From: Bacteroidales bacterium
GTDB lineage: Bacteria > Bacteroidota > Bacteroidia > Bacteroidales > VadinHA17
Assembly (NCBI GenBank): GCA_003157055.1
Contig: PMIG01000103.1
Location: 1-8,453, forward strand
Direction: 5' to 3'
Length of the DNA stretch: 8,453 nucleotides
Shown: positions 1 to 6,716 of the stretch, in pieces
Layout: every line of letters starts with the position of its first letter
Position numbering within the stretch: the first letter of the stretch is position 1
Translations under genes and position numbers: made by a program
Notes under the pieces: generated by a model
Told to the model about the DNA's origin: nothing
The model's input: the letters and a program-made list of their open reading frames with translations, nothing else
Databases searched by the model: none

Positions 1-1740
1 GAACTGGCGACGGACTTCTTCGACAATCTGGGCAGCAGCACGTGTTACAGCATTAATTGTAAGTGACGAGAATAACCATGGAATTGTACCTCCGATGAGG
101 AAGCCAATGAAAACCATCGGAACTGAAATTCTTATTCCTGTTTCGATAAGTTGTTGTGCATGTTCAAATCCCAACTGGATCTGGACTTTACTAACATCGG
201 TAATGAAAGATCCGAACAATGAAACAGCAGCAATAACGGCTGAACCGATAGCAACTCCTTTGGTAATAGCTTTAGTAGTATTCCCGGTAGCATCCAGGGC
301 ATCCATAATCTTGCGCGATTCCTTATCAAGATGTGATAATTCACCGATACCGTTTGCGTTGTCAGCAATAGGCCCGAAAGCATCCATTGCTACGTTGTTA
401 CCGGTAAGAGTAAGCATCCCTATACCTGTCATTGCCACTCCATAAAGAACATAAGTCACAGGCATCCCATGATAAATCATGATCGAAGCAAAAATTGTGA
501 TCGCAATCACTAATGTCTGCCACACGGCAGCTTCAAATCCATAACTCAATCCCTTTAATAACAGAGTCGCGGAACCGGTTTTTGAATTTTTCGCGATATC
601 CCTGACAGGACGAAATTTACCGTCTGTAAAACGTTTGGTGATTTCATCAAGTGAAATTGCAAGAAAGATACCTACTACAACCGATAAGAATGAACGCCAG
701 TCATGGAGATAGAAAAATGAAATCAGTCCGAATAGCAGAATGCTTATTGCAGCTGAGGAATAGAACCCTTTATTAATTGCTGCAAGTGCATTGTGACTCT
801 CCGAATTCTTATTCACTTTAACAAGGTAAGTGCCTATTACGGAAGAGAAAACTCCAATACCTCTCACCATAAGCGGGAAAATAATCCATGAAAGCTCATG
901 TGTTTTGGTAAAAAGAGCAACCCCGAGTATCAAGGTTGATACAATTGTCACTTCATACGATTCGAATATATCTGCAGCCATCCCGGCGCAGTCACCAACA
1001 TTATCCCCTACCAGGTCTGCAACAACTGCGGCATTACGTTCGTCATCTTCAGGAAGGCCTGCTTCGACTTTTCCTACAAGGTCAGCACCTACGTCTGCAG
1101 CTTTTGTATAAATACCGCCACCAACTCTCATGAAGAGGGCCAGCAATGTACCACCAAAGCCAAATCCAAGCAGAGTATCGGGTGAAGCAACTCCAAAAAT
1201 AAGAAATATCGCTGTGCCACCAAGCAAGCCTAAACCATCTGTAAGCATACCGGTTACGGTACCTGCCCGGTAAGCAATTTTCAGTGCTTCACCAAAGCTT
1301 CTTCTTGAGGCTGAAGCTACCCGGACGTTTGCCTGAACAGCCATTCTCATACCGAACTGTCCAACCATCAGAGAAAATACAGAACCCATTATGAATGCTA
1401 TTGCACGGCCAAAGCCCATGATCAGCTTAAGTGACTGGTCAGGATAACCTGCAAAACGTAATTTCGCCTCATCTGAAGGTGGAACCACGTAAACCGATAA
1501 AAACAGGACTACTGTAAAAACACAAATCAGAGGGACAATAGTTTTTAATTGCCTTTTCAGATATGCGTTAGCTCCCAAACGTATCCCGTTCCAAACATCC
1601 TGCATTTTTTCTGTTCCTTTATCGTAAGCCAAAACCTGCTTGCGAAGAAACAACGCATAAGCCAATCCTAAGAATGCTATAAGAAGCACAATCCATAGAC
1701 CTATGACCTCAAATGGGGTTGCCCCCGGTAAACTTAACAT
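1..1740 (-). CDS. hppA: Membrane-bound proton-translocating pyrophosphatase, K+-independent type (C-terminus cut off by window edge)
   Basis: Integral inner-membrane enzyme that hydrolyses pyrophosphate and uses the energy to pump ions out of the cytoplasm. I read 580 residues from the ATG at 1740 with no stop before the window edge. Family members are usually about 650-800 residues, so roughly the last 100-200, including the C-terminal conserved segment, are missing. Seen: an N-terminal membrane helix (about 13-32) and many further hydrophobic segments; the pyrophosphate/Mg motif DVGADLVGK (216-224) followed by PEDD (230-233); GDNVGDCAG (245-253); DNANGI (460-465); and GNTTKAITKG (486-495). 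Lys490 and Thr493 occupy the positions that, by family knowledge, mark K+-independent enzymes (Ala in K+-dependent ones). All known Na+ pumps of the family need K+, so a proton pump is inferred. The unknown gene at 1767-2531 ends 26 bases upstream, suggesting co-transcription. No Shine-Dalgarno sequence precedes the ATG. Confidence 0.95.
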   Translation of the reverse strand, partial: MLSLPGATPFEVIGLWIVLLIAFLGLAYALFLRKQVLAYDKGTEKMQDVWNGIRLGANAYLKRQLKTIVPLICVFTVVLFLSVYVVPPSDEAKLRFAGYPDQSLKLIMGFGRAIAFIMGSVFSLMVGQFGMRMAVQANVRVASASRRSFGEALKIAYRAGTVTGMLTDGLGLLGGTAIFLIFGVASPDTLLGFGFGGTLLALFMRVGGGIYTKAADVGADLVGKVEAGLPEDDERNAAVVADLVGDNVGDCAGMAADIFESYEVTIVSTLILGVALFTKTHELSWIIFPLMVRGIGVFSSVIGTYLVKVNKNSESHNALAAINKGFYSSAAISILLFGLISFFYLHDWRSFLSVVVGIFLAISLDEITKRFTDGKFRPVRDIAKNSKTGSATLLLKGLSYGFEAAVWQTLVIAITIFASIMIYHGMPVTYVLYGVAMTGIGMLTLTGNNVAMDAFGPIADNANGIGELSHLDKESRKIMDALDATGNTTKAITKGVAIGSAVIAAVSLFGSFITDVSKVQIQLGFEHAQQLIETGIRISVPMVFIGFLIGGTIPWLFSSLTINAVTRAAAQIVEEVRRQF

Positions 1741-1766
1741 AATTGATTACTAATTAATAATTTATA

Positions 1767-2531
1767 CTAAATAGATCTAAAAAATTCATAATTAATGTTC
1801 TCCAGTTCCATCATGGTTGGATAAGGATAAAAAGCCATTTCATCTTTTGCTCCTACATAAAATCCCGTCTCAATTGTTCTGTAAAGCAGAAGACCGGAAA
1901 ATACTCTCTGGACAGTTTTCATGTGCTTCTCATATTCGCCGCTCAGTATCTCAAGACAATCCCGCAAGTGGCCGACATTGGAATATGGAATTTGCTCAGC
2001 TGAACCATTTAGCGGATTTGTAGCCAACTCTCCAAGCTTCAGCTCAACAAAAAACAGCTTGGGCAGAACAACTGAAGTCGATCCGTCAGTAAGCTTTTTC
2101 AGGAATGCCGAAGGAGGAAGCTCGCTTGCAACCAGCGGCGTTACAGGACATAATTCCTGGTAAAGATGCAGGGCGCTTTGAGGCTCCCGACTTTTGTTAT
2201 AATCTGCTCTTTTCAATTCAAGAATACTACCATTATCTGCTGTCAGGTAAAGGCTTTTTAATGCTGATACAGGAATCGTTTCCAGAACCCTGTAAACAGA
2301 CAGATAAACAGAACTTTTCGGACTGCCATCTTCCTTGGCAACACATCTCCTGTTCAGGCTATCCATATCAATGAGGTTTTCAATTTTTGAAAGGTCAACC
2401 TCAAAAAAGATTACCTGTCCTTTGTTGCGTTTTTTTGTTCCTGTCGAAAGATACATTCCAAATTCTTCAGGAGGAAGCATAGAAGCAACGAGAGCTTCAG
2501 GAGTGCATGTAAGATAAATGTATTTACTCAT
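1767..2531 (-). CDS. Uncharacterised 254-residue protein with an internally duplicated domain, upstream of hppA
   Basis: I do not recognise the family. No signal peptide, membrane helix or lipobox is visible, so it is probably cytoplasmic. The protein is an internal duplication. Residues 9-50 align without gaps to residues 128-169 (offset 119): both copies have a Cys, then LVAS-x-LPP, a Phe three residues later, a Gly near the middle, and a hydrophobic strand of the FFxV/FVEL kind ending in Leu. The second halves also look related (V-x-RV at 79-82 and 207-210), more weakly. The C-terminus is rich in aromatic residues (FYPYP at 234-238, YEFF at 248-251). The ATG at 2531 is the natural start, because the first repeat unit begins almost at once. 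The gene stops 26 bases before hppA on the same strand, so the two are likely co-transcribed. A role linked to the pyrophosphatase is only suggested by position. Confidence 0.85.
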   Translation of the reverse strand: MSKYIYLTCTPEALVASMLPPEEFGMYLSTGTKKRNKGQVIFFEVDLSKIENLIDMDSLNRRCVAKEDGSPKSSVYLSVYRVLETIPVSALKSLYLTADNGSILELKRADYNKSREPQSALHLYQELCPVTPLVASELPPSAFLKKLTDGSTSVVLPKLFFVELKLGELATNPLNGSAEQIPYSNVGHLRDCLEILSGEYEKHMKTVQRVFSGLLLYRTIETGFYVGAKDEMAFYPYPTMMELENINYEFFRSI

Positions 2532-2609
2532 GATGTTAGTATTAATGTTTTATTGATCAGCGTTTTTACTATTAGCAAAATCAAAATCTGATATGAAAAA
2601 TATTGACAC

Positions 2610-2617
2610 CAAATATA
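2610..2617 (-). promoter_or_regulatory. Possible -7 promoter box (TATATTTG) for the 254-residue gene and hppA
   Basis: On the minus strand this reads TATATTTG, an exact match to the Bacteroidota TAnnTTTG box. It would give a leader of about 70 bases before the ATG at 2531. A TTG lies 16 bases upstream, closer than the usual spacing of about 19, so the -33 element is weak. In AT-rich DNA such a match can occur by chance. Confidence 0.4.
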
Positions 2618-2707
2618 AGCCAGATTTATTTCCCAAGAAAGAGAAAAATAGCTTTTCATTATCATTTATCATATGCTGATTTCTAGTTTTTTCACTGTTA
2701 CATTTAT

Positions 2708-2715
2708 TACCTTTG
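2708..2715 (+). promoter_or_regulatory. Possible -7 promoter box (TACCTTTG) for the aminotransferase cluster
   Basis: TACCTTTG matches the Bacteroidota TAnnTTTG box exactly. A start point about seven bases downstream would leave a leader of about 45 bases before the ATG at 2769. No good TTTG is seen 19 bases upstream; only a T-rich run (2687-2692) is there. Box and position fit, and the missing -33 element lowers confidence. Confidence 0.45.
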
Positions 2716-2768
2716 GCATGAATAAAAAGAAAATGCAAGTATAACTAAAAACAGAATTGGAAATAATT

Positions 2769-4004
2769 ATGGCTGACTTCTTTTATGATAAAATAGCAGA
2801 TAGACTAGGCGGCAAAAGCTTTGGAAAATCGACAGTTATATACAAATTTGAACTTATCAAAAGAGCAAAGGCTGCTGCAAGAATTGCTCATCCAGATATT
2901 AAACTTATAGATATGGGTGTCGGTGAACCGGACTGGCCTGCCGATGACCTTGTTGTAAAATCTCTGGCCGAAGAAGCAGGCAAGCCTGCCAACAGGTGGT
3001 ACGCCGATAATGGTATCCCTGAGTTCCAGATGGCTACAGCAGGATATCTTGAAAATATTTATGGCCTAAAGGGGTTGAACCCGGCAGAAAATATCGTTCA
3101 TGGCATCGGCTCAAAACCCGTTCTTGCCATGCTCCCGGTTTGTTTTATCAATCCTGGCGATATTCTTCTGACAACAGTACCCGGCTATCCTGTAACTGCA
3201 ACATATACAAAATACCTGGGAGGTGAAGTCTATAACCTTCCATTGCTTGAATTAAATTCATTCCTCCCTGACCTCCACTCAATTCCCAGAACAATCCTTG
3301 GGAAGGCAAAGCTCCTATATCTCAATTATCCAAATAATCCAACAGGGGCAGTTGCCAGCAAGGATTTCTTCAAAGAGGTGGTTGATTTTGCATTGAAAAA
3401 TAATATCATAGTAATTCATGATGCAGCCTACGCCGGATTAACCTATGATGGGTATAAACCCTTGAGTTTCCTTTCGGTTGAGGGAGCCATGGAGGTGGGT
3501 ATCGAAGTCCATTCACTTTCAAAAGCTTTCAATATGACAGGATGGAGGATCGCATTTGTATGTGGGAACAGCAAGGCGATAAGTGCCTATGCCACTGTCA
3601 AGGACAATACTGACTCAGGACAGTTCCGGGCTATCCAGAAAGCTGGCATCCAGGCACTGAAACATCCTGAAATTACCGAACGAACCATCGAAAAGTATTC
3701 CAGGAGATTCAATCTCCTTGTTGATGCCCTTAATGAGGCTGGGTTCGCGGCAAAGAAACCTAAAGGTTCCTTCTATTGCTATGTTAAGGCTCCTGAAGGC
3801 ACTGAGGACGGGATAGTATTCAAAACAGCATCTGAATTTTCAGAGTTTCTTATAAGGGAATCATTGATTTCAACAGTACCATGGGATGATGCCGGTAAAT
3901 ATGTCCGCTTTTCTGTCACATTTGAAGCAGATTCCATTCAGCAGGAAAAAGAGGTAATCAATGAGATGAAAGCCAGAATGATGAAGATAAAGCTGAAATT
4001 CTGA
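2769..4004 (+). CDS. dapL: Class I/II PLP-dependent aminotransferase, LL-diaminopimelate aminotransferase type
   Basis: Pyridoxal-phosphate enzyme of aminotransferase fold type I, probably cytoplasmic, 411 residues from the ATG at 2769. A TTG four codons earlier (2757) is also in frame, but the ATG gives the natural MADFF start. Seen in this numbering: IGSK (113-116), PGYP (138-141), NYPNNPTG (186-193, substrate/PLP Asn), HDAAY (217-221, Asp for the PLP ring nitrogen and Tyr for its hydroxyl), SLSK (249-252) with Lys252 as the Schiff-base lysine, followed by NMTGWR (255-260), and Arg380 as the likely carboxylate-binding arginine. The middle section resembles the LL-diaminopimelate aminotransferases that make LL-DAP directly from tetrahydrodipicolinate for lysine and peptidoglycan. 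No other dap gene is nearby, so a different substrate, such as aspartate or another amino acid, remains possible. The glycosyltransferase starts 40 bases after its stop. Confidence 0.85.
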   Translation: MADFFYDKIADRLGGKSFGKSTVIYKFELIKRAKAAARIAHPDIKLIDMGVGEPDWPADDLVVKSLAEEAGKPANRWYADNGIPEFQMATAGYLENIYGLKGLNPAENIVHGIGSKPVLAMLPVCFINPGDILLTTVPGYPVTATYTKYLGGEVYNLPLLELNSFLPDLHSIPRTILGKAKLLYLNYPNNPTGAVASKDFFKEVVDFALKNNIIVIHDAAYAGLTYDGYKPLSFLSVEGAMEVGIEVHSLSKAFNMTGWRIAFVCGNSKAISAYATVKDNTDSGQFRAIQKAGIQALKHPEITERTIEKYSRRFNLLVDALNEAGFAAKKPKGSFYCYVKAPEGTEDGIVFKTASEFSEFLIRESLISTVPWDDAGKYVRFSVTFEADSIQQEKEVINEMKARMMKIKLKF

Positions 4005-4028
4005 TTAGTGTTAATTATTTCACACTAA
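4005..4028 (+). other. Small inverted repeat between the aminotransferase and glycosyltransferase genes
   Basis: TTAGTGT (4005-4011) and ACACTAA (4022-4028) are perfect reverse complements around a 10-base loop, beginning directly after the aminotransferase stop codon. The stem is AT-rich and has no T run after it, so it is not a convincing terminator. It could slow decay of the upstream message or be chance. It sits 16 bases before the TTG start of the next gene. Confidence 0.35.
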
Positions 4029-4044
4029 ATAAATTAAATAAGTA

Positions 4045-4824
4045 TTGGATAAGCCCGGGATATCTGCAATCATTATTACCTTCAACGAAGTTTCGTCAAT
4101 CGAAAGGTGTCTCTCATCCCTTGGTGGCATTGCTGATGAGATAATTGTCGTTGACTCCTACTCTGAAGATTTCACTAAAGAGATCTGCCGGAAATACAAT
4201 GCAAGATTTATAACGCATGAATTCACAGGGTTCATGGATCAGAAAAACTATTCTCTCACTCTTGCCTCCTTTGACTATATATTGTCGCTTGATGCAGACG
4301 AAGCTTTAAGCCCGGAACTTCATGATTCTCTGGCTGAAGTTAAAAACAACCTGGTTGCTGATGGTTACCTGTTTAACAGGCTTGGAAGCTTCAATGGGCA
4401 ATGGATAAGACACTCGGCCTGGTATCCCGACAGGCAGCTCCGTCTTTTTAAAAAAGATATGGGTGAATGGGGAACAATAAACGTCCATGAAAAATTTATA
4501 ATGGCCGCCGGTTGCAAGATCGCGAGACTTAAAGGAGACCTTCTCCACTGGCCCTGCAATTCTGTTGATGATCTTTCAGCCAAGATCAGATCCTATTCCG
4601 AAATTGCCGCAAGGGAATTATTCAAAAAGGGGAAGAGAGCCATGGTTTTTACACCGTCGATACACTATATCTGGAGGTTATTCCTTACATACTTCCTGCA
4701 CTTTGGATTTCTTGATGGCAGAAATGGATGGATAGTTTGCTCACAGGGGGCAAAGTCGAGCTATCTGAAATACTCGGGGTTAAGAAAACTTCACAATGGA
4801 GAGATTAATAACAAGGGAAATTGA
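4045..4824 (+). CDS. Family 2 glycosyltransferase, WaaE/KdtX-like (surface polysaccharide)
   Basis: GT-A fold glycosyltransferase of 259 residues that transfers a sugar from a nucleotide-sugar donor, probably at the cytoplasmic face of the inner membrane. Seen: the N-terminal nucleotide-binding strand ISAIIITFNE (6-15), EIIVVDSYS (32-40), the metal-binding LDADE (82-86), the acceptor-site YPDRQLRLF (127-135) and a VHEK (147-150), all in the order found in WaaE/KdtX-type enzymes, which add a hexose to the lipopolysaccharide inner core. A hydrophobic segment (about 208-223) may attach it to the membrane. The start is TTG: an in-frame stop at 4039-4041 lies just upstream, and the conserved first strand begins at residue 6, so no ATG can serve. 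Its TGA overlaps the ATG of tsaC by one base, which suggests translational coupling. The exact sugar and acceptor cannot be read from sequence. Confidence 0.88.
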   Translation: MDKPGISAIIITFNEVSSIERCLSSLGGIADEIIVVDSYSEDFTKEICRKYNARFITHEFTGFMDQKNYSLTLASFDYILSLDADEALSPELHDSLAEVKNNLVADGYLFNRLGSFNGQWIRHSAWYPDRQLRLFKKDMGEWGTINVHEKFIMAAGCKIARLKGDLLHWPCNSVDDLSAKIRSYSEIAARELFKKGKRAMVFTPSIHYIWRLFLTYFLHFGFLDGRNGWIVCSQGAKSSYLKYSGLRKLHNGEINNKGN

Positions 4825-5396
4825 TGACTAGCTTTGAGAAAGATATAAATAGTTCAATTAAGGTCCTTCGTGAGGGAGGGATAATCCTTTATCCCACGGA
4901 CACGATATGGGGACTGGGCTGTGATGCTACTAGCCCGGCTGCAGTTGAAAAGATCTTCAGGATAAAATCGAGGAGCGATAACAAGAGTCTGATCATTCTT
5001 GTTGATGGTGAAGCTATGCTGGAAAGATATGTAAGGGATGTTCCCGACATAGTTTTTGAGCTCACATCGGTTTCGGATTCTCCGCTGACAATCATTTATC
5101 CGGAAGGGAAGAATCTTGCTCCGGGTGTTTGTGACAAGGACGGATCAATAGGAATAAGGATCTGCAACGAGCCCTTCTGCAGTGAGCTGATAACGAGATT
5201 CCACAAGCCTGTAATCTCAACCTCAGCTAATATCAGTAGGAAGCCTTCACCTTCAAATTTCAGCGAGATTGACAATGAGATTAAAAAATCTGCCGGTTAT
5301 GTTGTGACATACCGGCAGAATGATAAAAGGAAGTATAAACCCTCGTCTGTTATAAAATTCGATAAAAACGGATCCTTTAAGATTATCCGGATGTGA
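4824..5396 (+). CDS. tsaC: L-threonylcarbamoyladenylate synthase (TsaC/YrdC/Sua5 family)
   Basis: Makes threonylcarbamoyl-AMP from threonine, bicarbonate and ATP, the first step of the t6A modification at position 37 of tRNAs that read ANN codons. It is cytoplasmic. The 190-residue single YrdC domain matches short TsaC rather than longer Sua5. Seen: YPTDTIWGLGCD (23-34), the KxR motif as K48-S-R50, PLTIIYP (87-93), and STSAN (132-136), the family's nucleotide-binding signature. The ATG at 4824 is preferred. A TTG directly before it would add one residue, and the ATG shares its A with the upstream TGA, a typical coupled arrangement. It forms a cluster with the glycosyltransferase, though their functions look unrelated. 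Its 3' end also carries an antisense terminator-like hairpin (see 5283-5319), and its stop is one base from the convergent DUF2807 gene. Confidence 0.95.
   Translation: MTSFEKDINSSIKVLREGGIILYPTDTIWGLGCDATSPAAVEKIFRIKSRSDNKSLIILVDGEAMLERYVRDVPDIVFELTSVSDSPLTIIYPEGKNLAPGVCDKDGSIGIRICNEPFCSELITRFHKPVISTSANISRKPSPSNFSEIDNEIKKSAGYVVTYRQNDKRKYKPSSVIKFDKNGSFKIIRM
5283..5319 (-). terminator. Rho-independent terminator of the rpsP-rimM-DUF2807 transcript, inside the tsaC coding region
   Basis: On the minus strand ACCGGCAG-type arms at 5311-5318 and 5290-5297 pair perfectly over eight bases, with one more T-A pair at 5319/5289. The stem continues with four more pairs (5307-5310 with 5299-5302) past a single bulged base at 5298, closed by a four-base loop (5303-5306). 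Reading minus, the stem is followed at once by six T (5288-5283). This is a textbook intrinsic terminator, about 80 bases beyond the DUF2807 stop at 5398. On the plus strand there is no T run after the hairpin, so it would act on the minus transcript only. Confidence 0.8.
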
Positions 5397-5397
5397 T

Positions 5398-6093
5398 TTA
5401 TTTCATTGACCTTACATGGCCTGACCCTGAAACTCTGGCATCTATTTTCGGATCTCCATAGTAATATATATTGCCGCTTCCCGAAATCCCGGCTTTCAGA
5501 GAATCACCTGCCTTGCATGTGCAGTTGCCGCTTCCCGAAACATGAACTTCGAGATGATCAATTTCCATGGATTCACCCTTGTAATCTCCCGATCCGCTGA
5601 TCGATATACCTCCCCTGTCGGCTTTGCCGGCAGAGCCTATGGAGATATTACCTGATCCTGAAATACTGCAGTCAAGGTTATCGGTTTCCAGTTCCGTAGT
5701 CATCAGTCTCCCGCTGCCGCTTACACTTAGATCAAGGTTATCGACTCCTTTTATCGGATCAAGTACTTCTGCTTTGCCTGATCCTGATACACTTAGACTT
5801 CTGAGTTCAGGCATGGTAATGTATACGTTCACCTTCTCATTGAAGTTGAAATGCCAGTTTTCCTGCTTTATTAAAAGCCTGTCGCCTGACACTTCAGTGA
5901 TAATTTCATTAAGATCGCTTTTGTTTCCTTCAAGAACCACGCTGAATTCCCGGCCGATCTTGATTTTCAGGTCACCGGAAATCCCGAAGTTGACTTTTGC
6001 AAATCCTTTTACATCCCTGGTTTCCTTTTGCTGACCTGATGCAAAGCTGCTCAGTATGACAACCACAAACAATAACGATACTGCCTTTTTCAT
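5398..6093 (-). CDS. Secreted head-GIN domain (DUF2807) protein with SGSG ladder
   Basis: Protein of 231 residues with a signal peptide: Lys at 2-3, a hydrophobic core (about 4-16), and a likely cut after ASG at 18-20. There is no lipobox cysteine, so it is exported but not a lipoprotein. The rest is a DUF2807 (putative auto-transporter adhesin, head GIN) domain, common in Bacteroidota and of unknown biochemical role. The motif SGSG occurs seven times, starting at residues 103, 125, 145, 166, 186, 204 and 222. That 18-22 residue spacing fits turns of a right-handed beta-helix. The domain ends at the last rung, and no C-terminal sorting domain is seen. It lies 74 bases after rimM on the same strand with no clear promoter of its own, so it may be read from the rpsP transcript. 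A terminator for it lies within tsaC. Confidence 0.9.
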   Translation of the reverse strand: MKKAVSLLFVVVILSSFASGQQKETRDVKGFAKVNFGISGDLKIKIGREFSVVLEGNKSDLNEIITEVSGDRLLIKQENWHFNFNEKVNVYITMPELRSLSVSGSGKAEVLDPIKGVDNLDLSVSGSGRLMTTELETDNLDCSISGSGNISIGSAGKADRGGISISGSGDYKGESMEIDHLEVHVSGSGNCTCKAGDSLKAGISGSGNIYYYGDPKIDARVSGSGHVRSMK

Positions 6094-6167
6094 TTTGATT
6101 TAATTAAGGTTAGAATTTATTTTAAATAAAGACGTCGATTTAAGACAAGTGTTGCACAAAGGCAGCA

Positions 6168-6686
6168 TTAATTAATCTCAGTCAATCCTTCAGGCAGATC
6201 CATTTCAATGAGTTTCTTTTTCTTGTTGATCGAGACAATAAAATCTTCATGAAAAGGGATCAGAATTTCTTTTCCTTCTGGTGATTTCAGAATCAGAAGA
6301 ATTTGTCCCGGATTTTCTATTATATTAGTTACTTCACCAAGCAGCCTGTCTCCCGGGAGAAAAACATTAAAATTAGTAAACCCGGAAGAATTCAATACTT
6401 TGTTTTTACCATTACCGGCTGAGGAAAGATATACTTTACATCCGATAAATTCATTGATTTTCTCAATAGAATCGTAGCCGTCAAATTTCAGTCTCAGATT
6501 ATTATTGACTGTGCTTCCCGATTCTGAAATAAAAAAAGGAACCGGCTTTCCATCTATTTCAAGGAAAACCGATTCCATTTTGGGTATTTTTTCTCTGAAA
6601 GCTTCTTCAACCTTAATTGTTACAGAACCATCAAAGCCGTCAGCTTTTAAAATATTTCCAAGCAATATATGGGCATTGTATGCCAC
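6168..6686 (-). CDS. rimM: Ribosome maturation factor RimM
   Basis: Assembly factor that binds the head of the 30S subunit, through S19, and helps 16S rRNA processing and maturation. It is cytoplasmic. The 172 residues are normal for the family. Seen: an N-terminal RimM beta-barrel beginning ILLGNILKADGFDGSV (7-22), matching the usual IGKI-x-K-x-HG-x-xG-x-x pattern though with Asp in place of the usual His, and a C-terminal PRC-barrel (about 100-168) with PGDRLLGEV (111-119) and ILIPFHEDFI (140-149). The start is GTG at 6686. The in-frame stop upstream (6714-6716) leaves no ATG, and the conserved barrel begins at residue 7. It lies 30 bases after the rpsP stop, the standard rpsP-rimM order. 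Confidence 0.93.
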   Translation of the reverse strand: MAYNAHILLGNILKADGFDGSVTIKVEEAFREKIPKMESVFLEIDGKPVPFFISESGSTVNNNLRLKFDGYDSIEKINEFIGCKVYLSSAGNGKNKVLNSSGFTNFNVFLPGDRLLGEVTNIIENPGQILLILKSPEGKEILIPFHEDFIVSINKKKKLIEMDLPEGLTEIN

Positions 6687-6716
6687 CGGATTGCTGATCG
6701 TGTTAAGCCGGAATTA

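Noticed and set aside
95..445. Plus-strand open frame of 116 codons opposite hppA
   Set aside because: It lies entirely opposite a highly conserved segment of the pyrophosphatase. No independent support.
2550..2738. Open frame of 62 codons on the minus strand in the divergent spacer
   Set aside because: It begins with TTG, has AT-driven composition, shows no known motif, and overlaps the likely promoter boxes of both flanking genes. Probably non-coding.
4811..4820. AAGGGA as a Shine-Dalgarno site for tsaC
   Set aside because: The match to the anti-Shine-Dalgarno is partial, such sites are rarely used in Bacteroidota, and the one-base overlap explains translation of tsaC without it.
5369..5389. 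CGGAT/ATCCG inverted repeat at the 3' end of tsaC as a plus-strand terminator
   Set aside because: The stem is only five pairs, with an 11-base loop and no run of T after it. Too weak to call.
5624..6034. Plus-strand open frame of 136 codons opposite the DUF2807 gene
   Set aside because: A shadow of the SGSG-repeat gene, with no signal, motif or start context, while the minus-strand product is clearly recognisable.
6094..6167. Separate promoter for the DUF2807 gene
   Set aside because: No TAnnTTTG match occurs on the minus strand in the gap, only partial TTTG and TTG pieces, so I did not annotate one.
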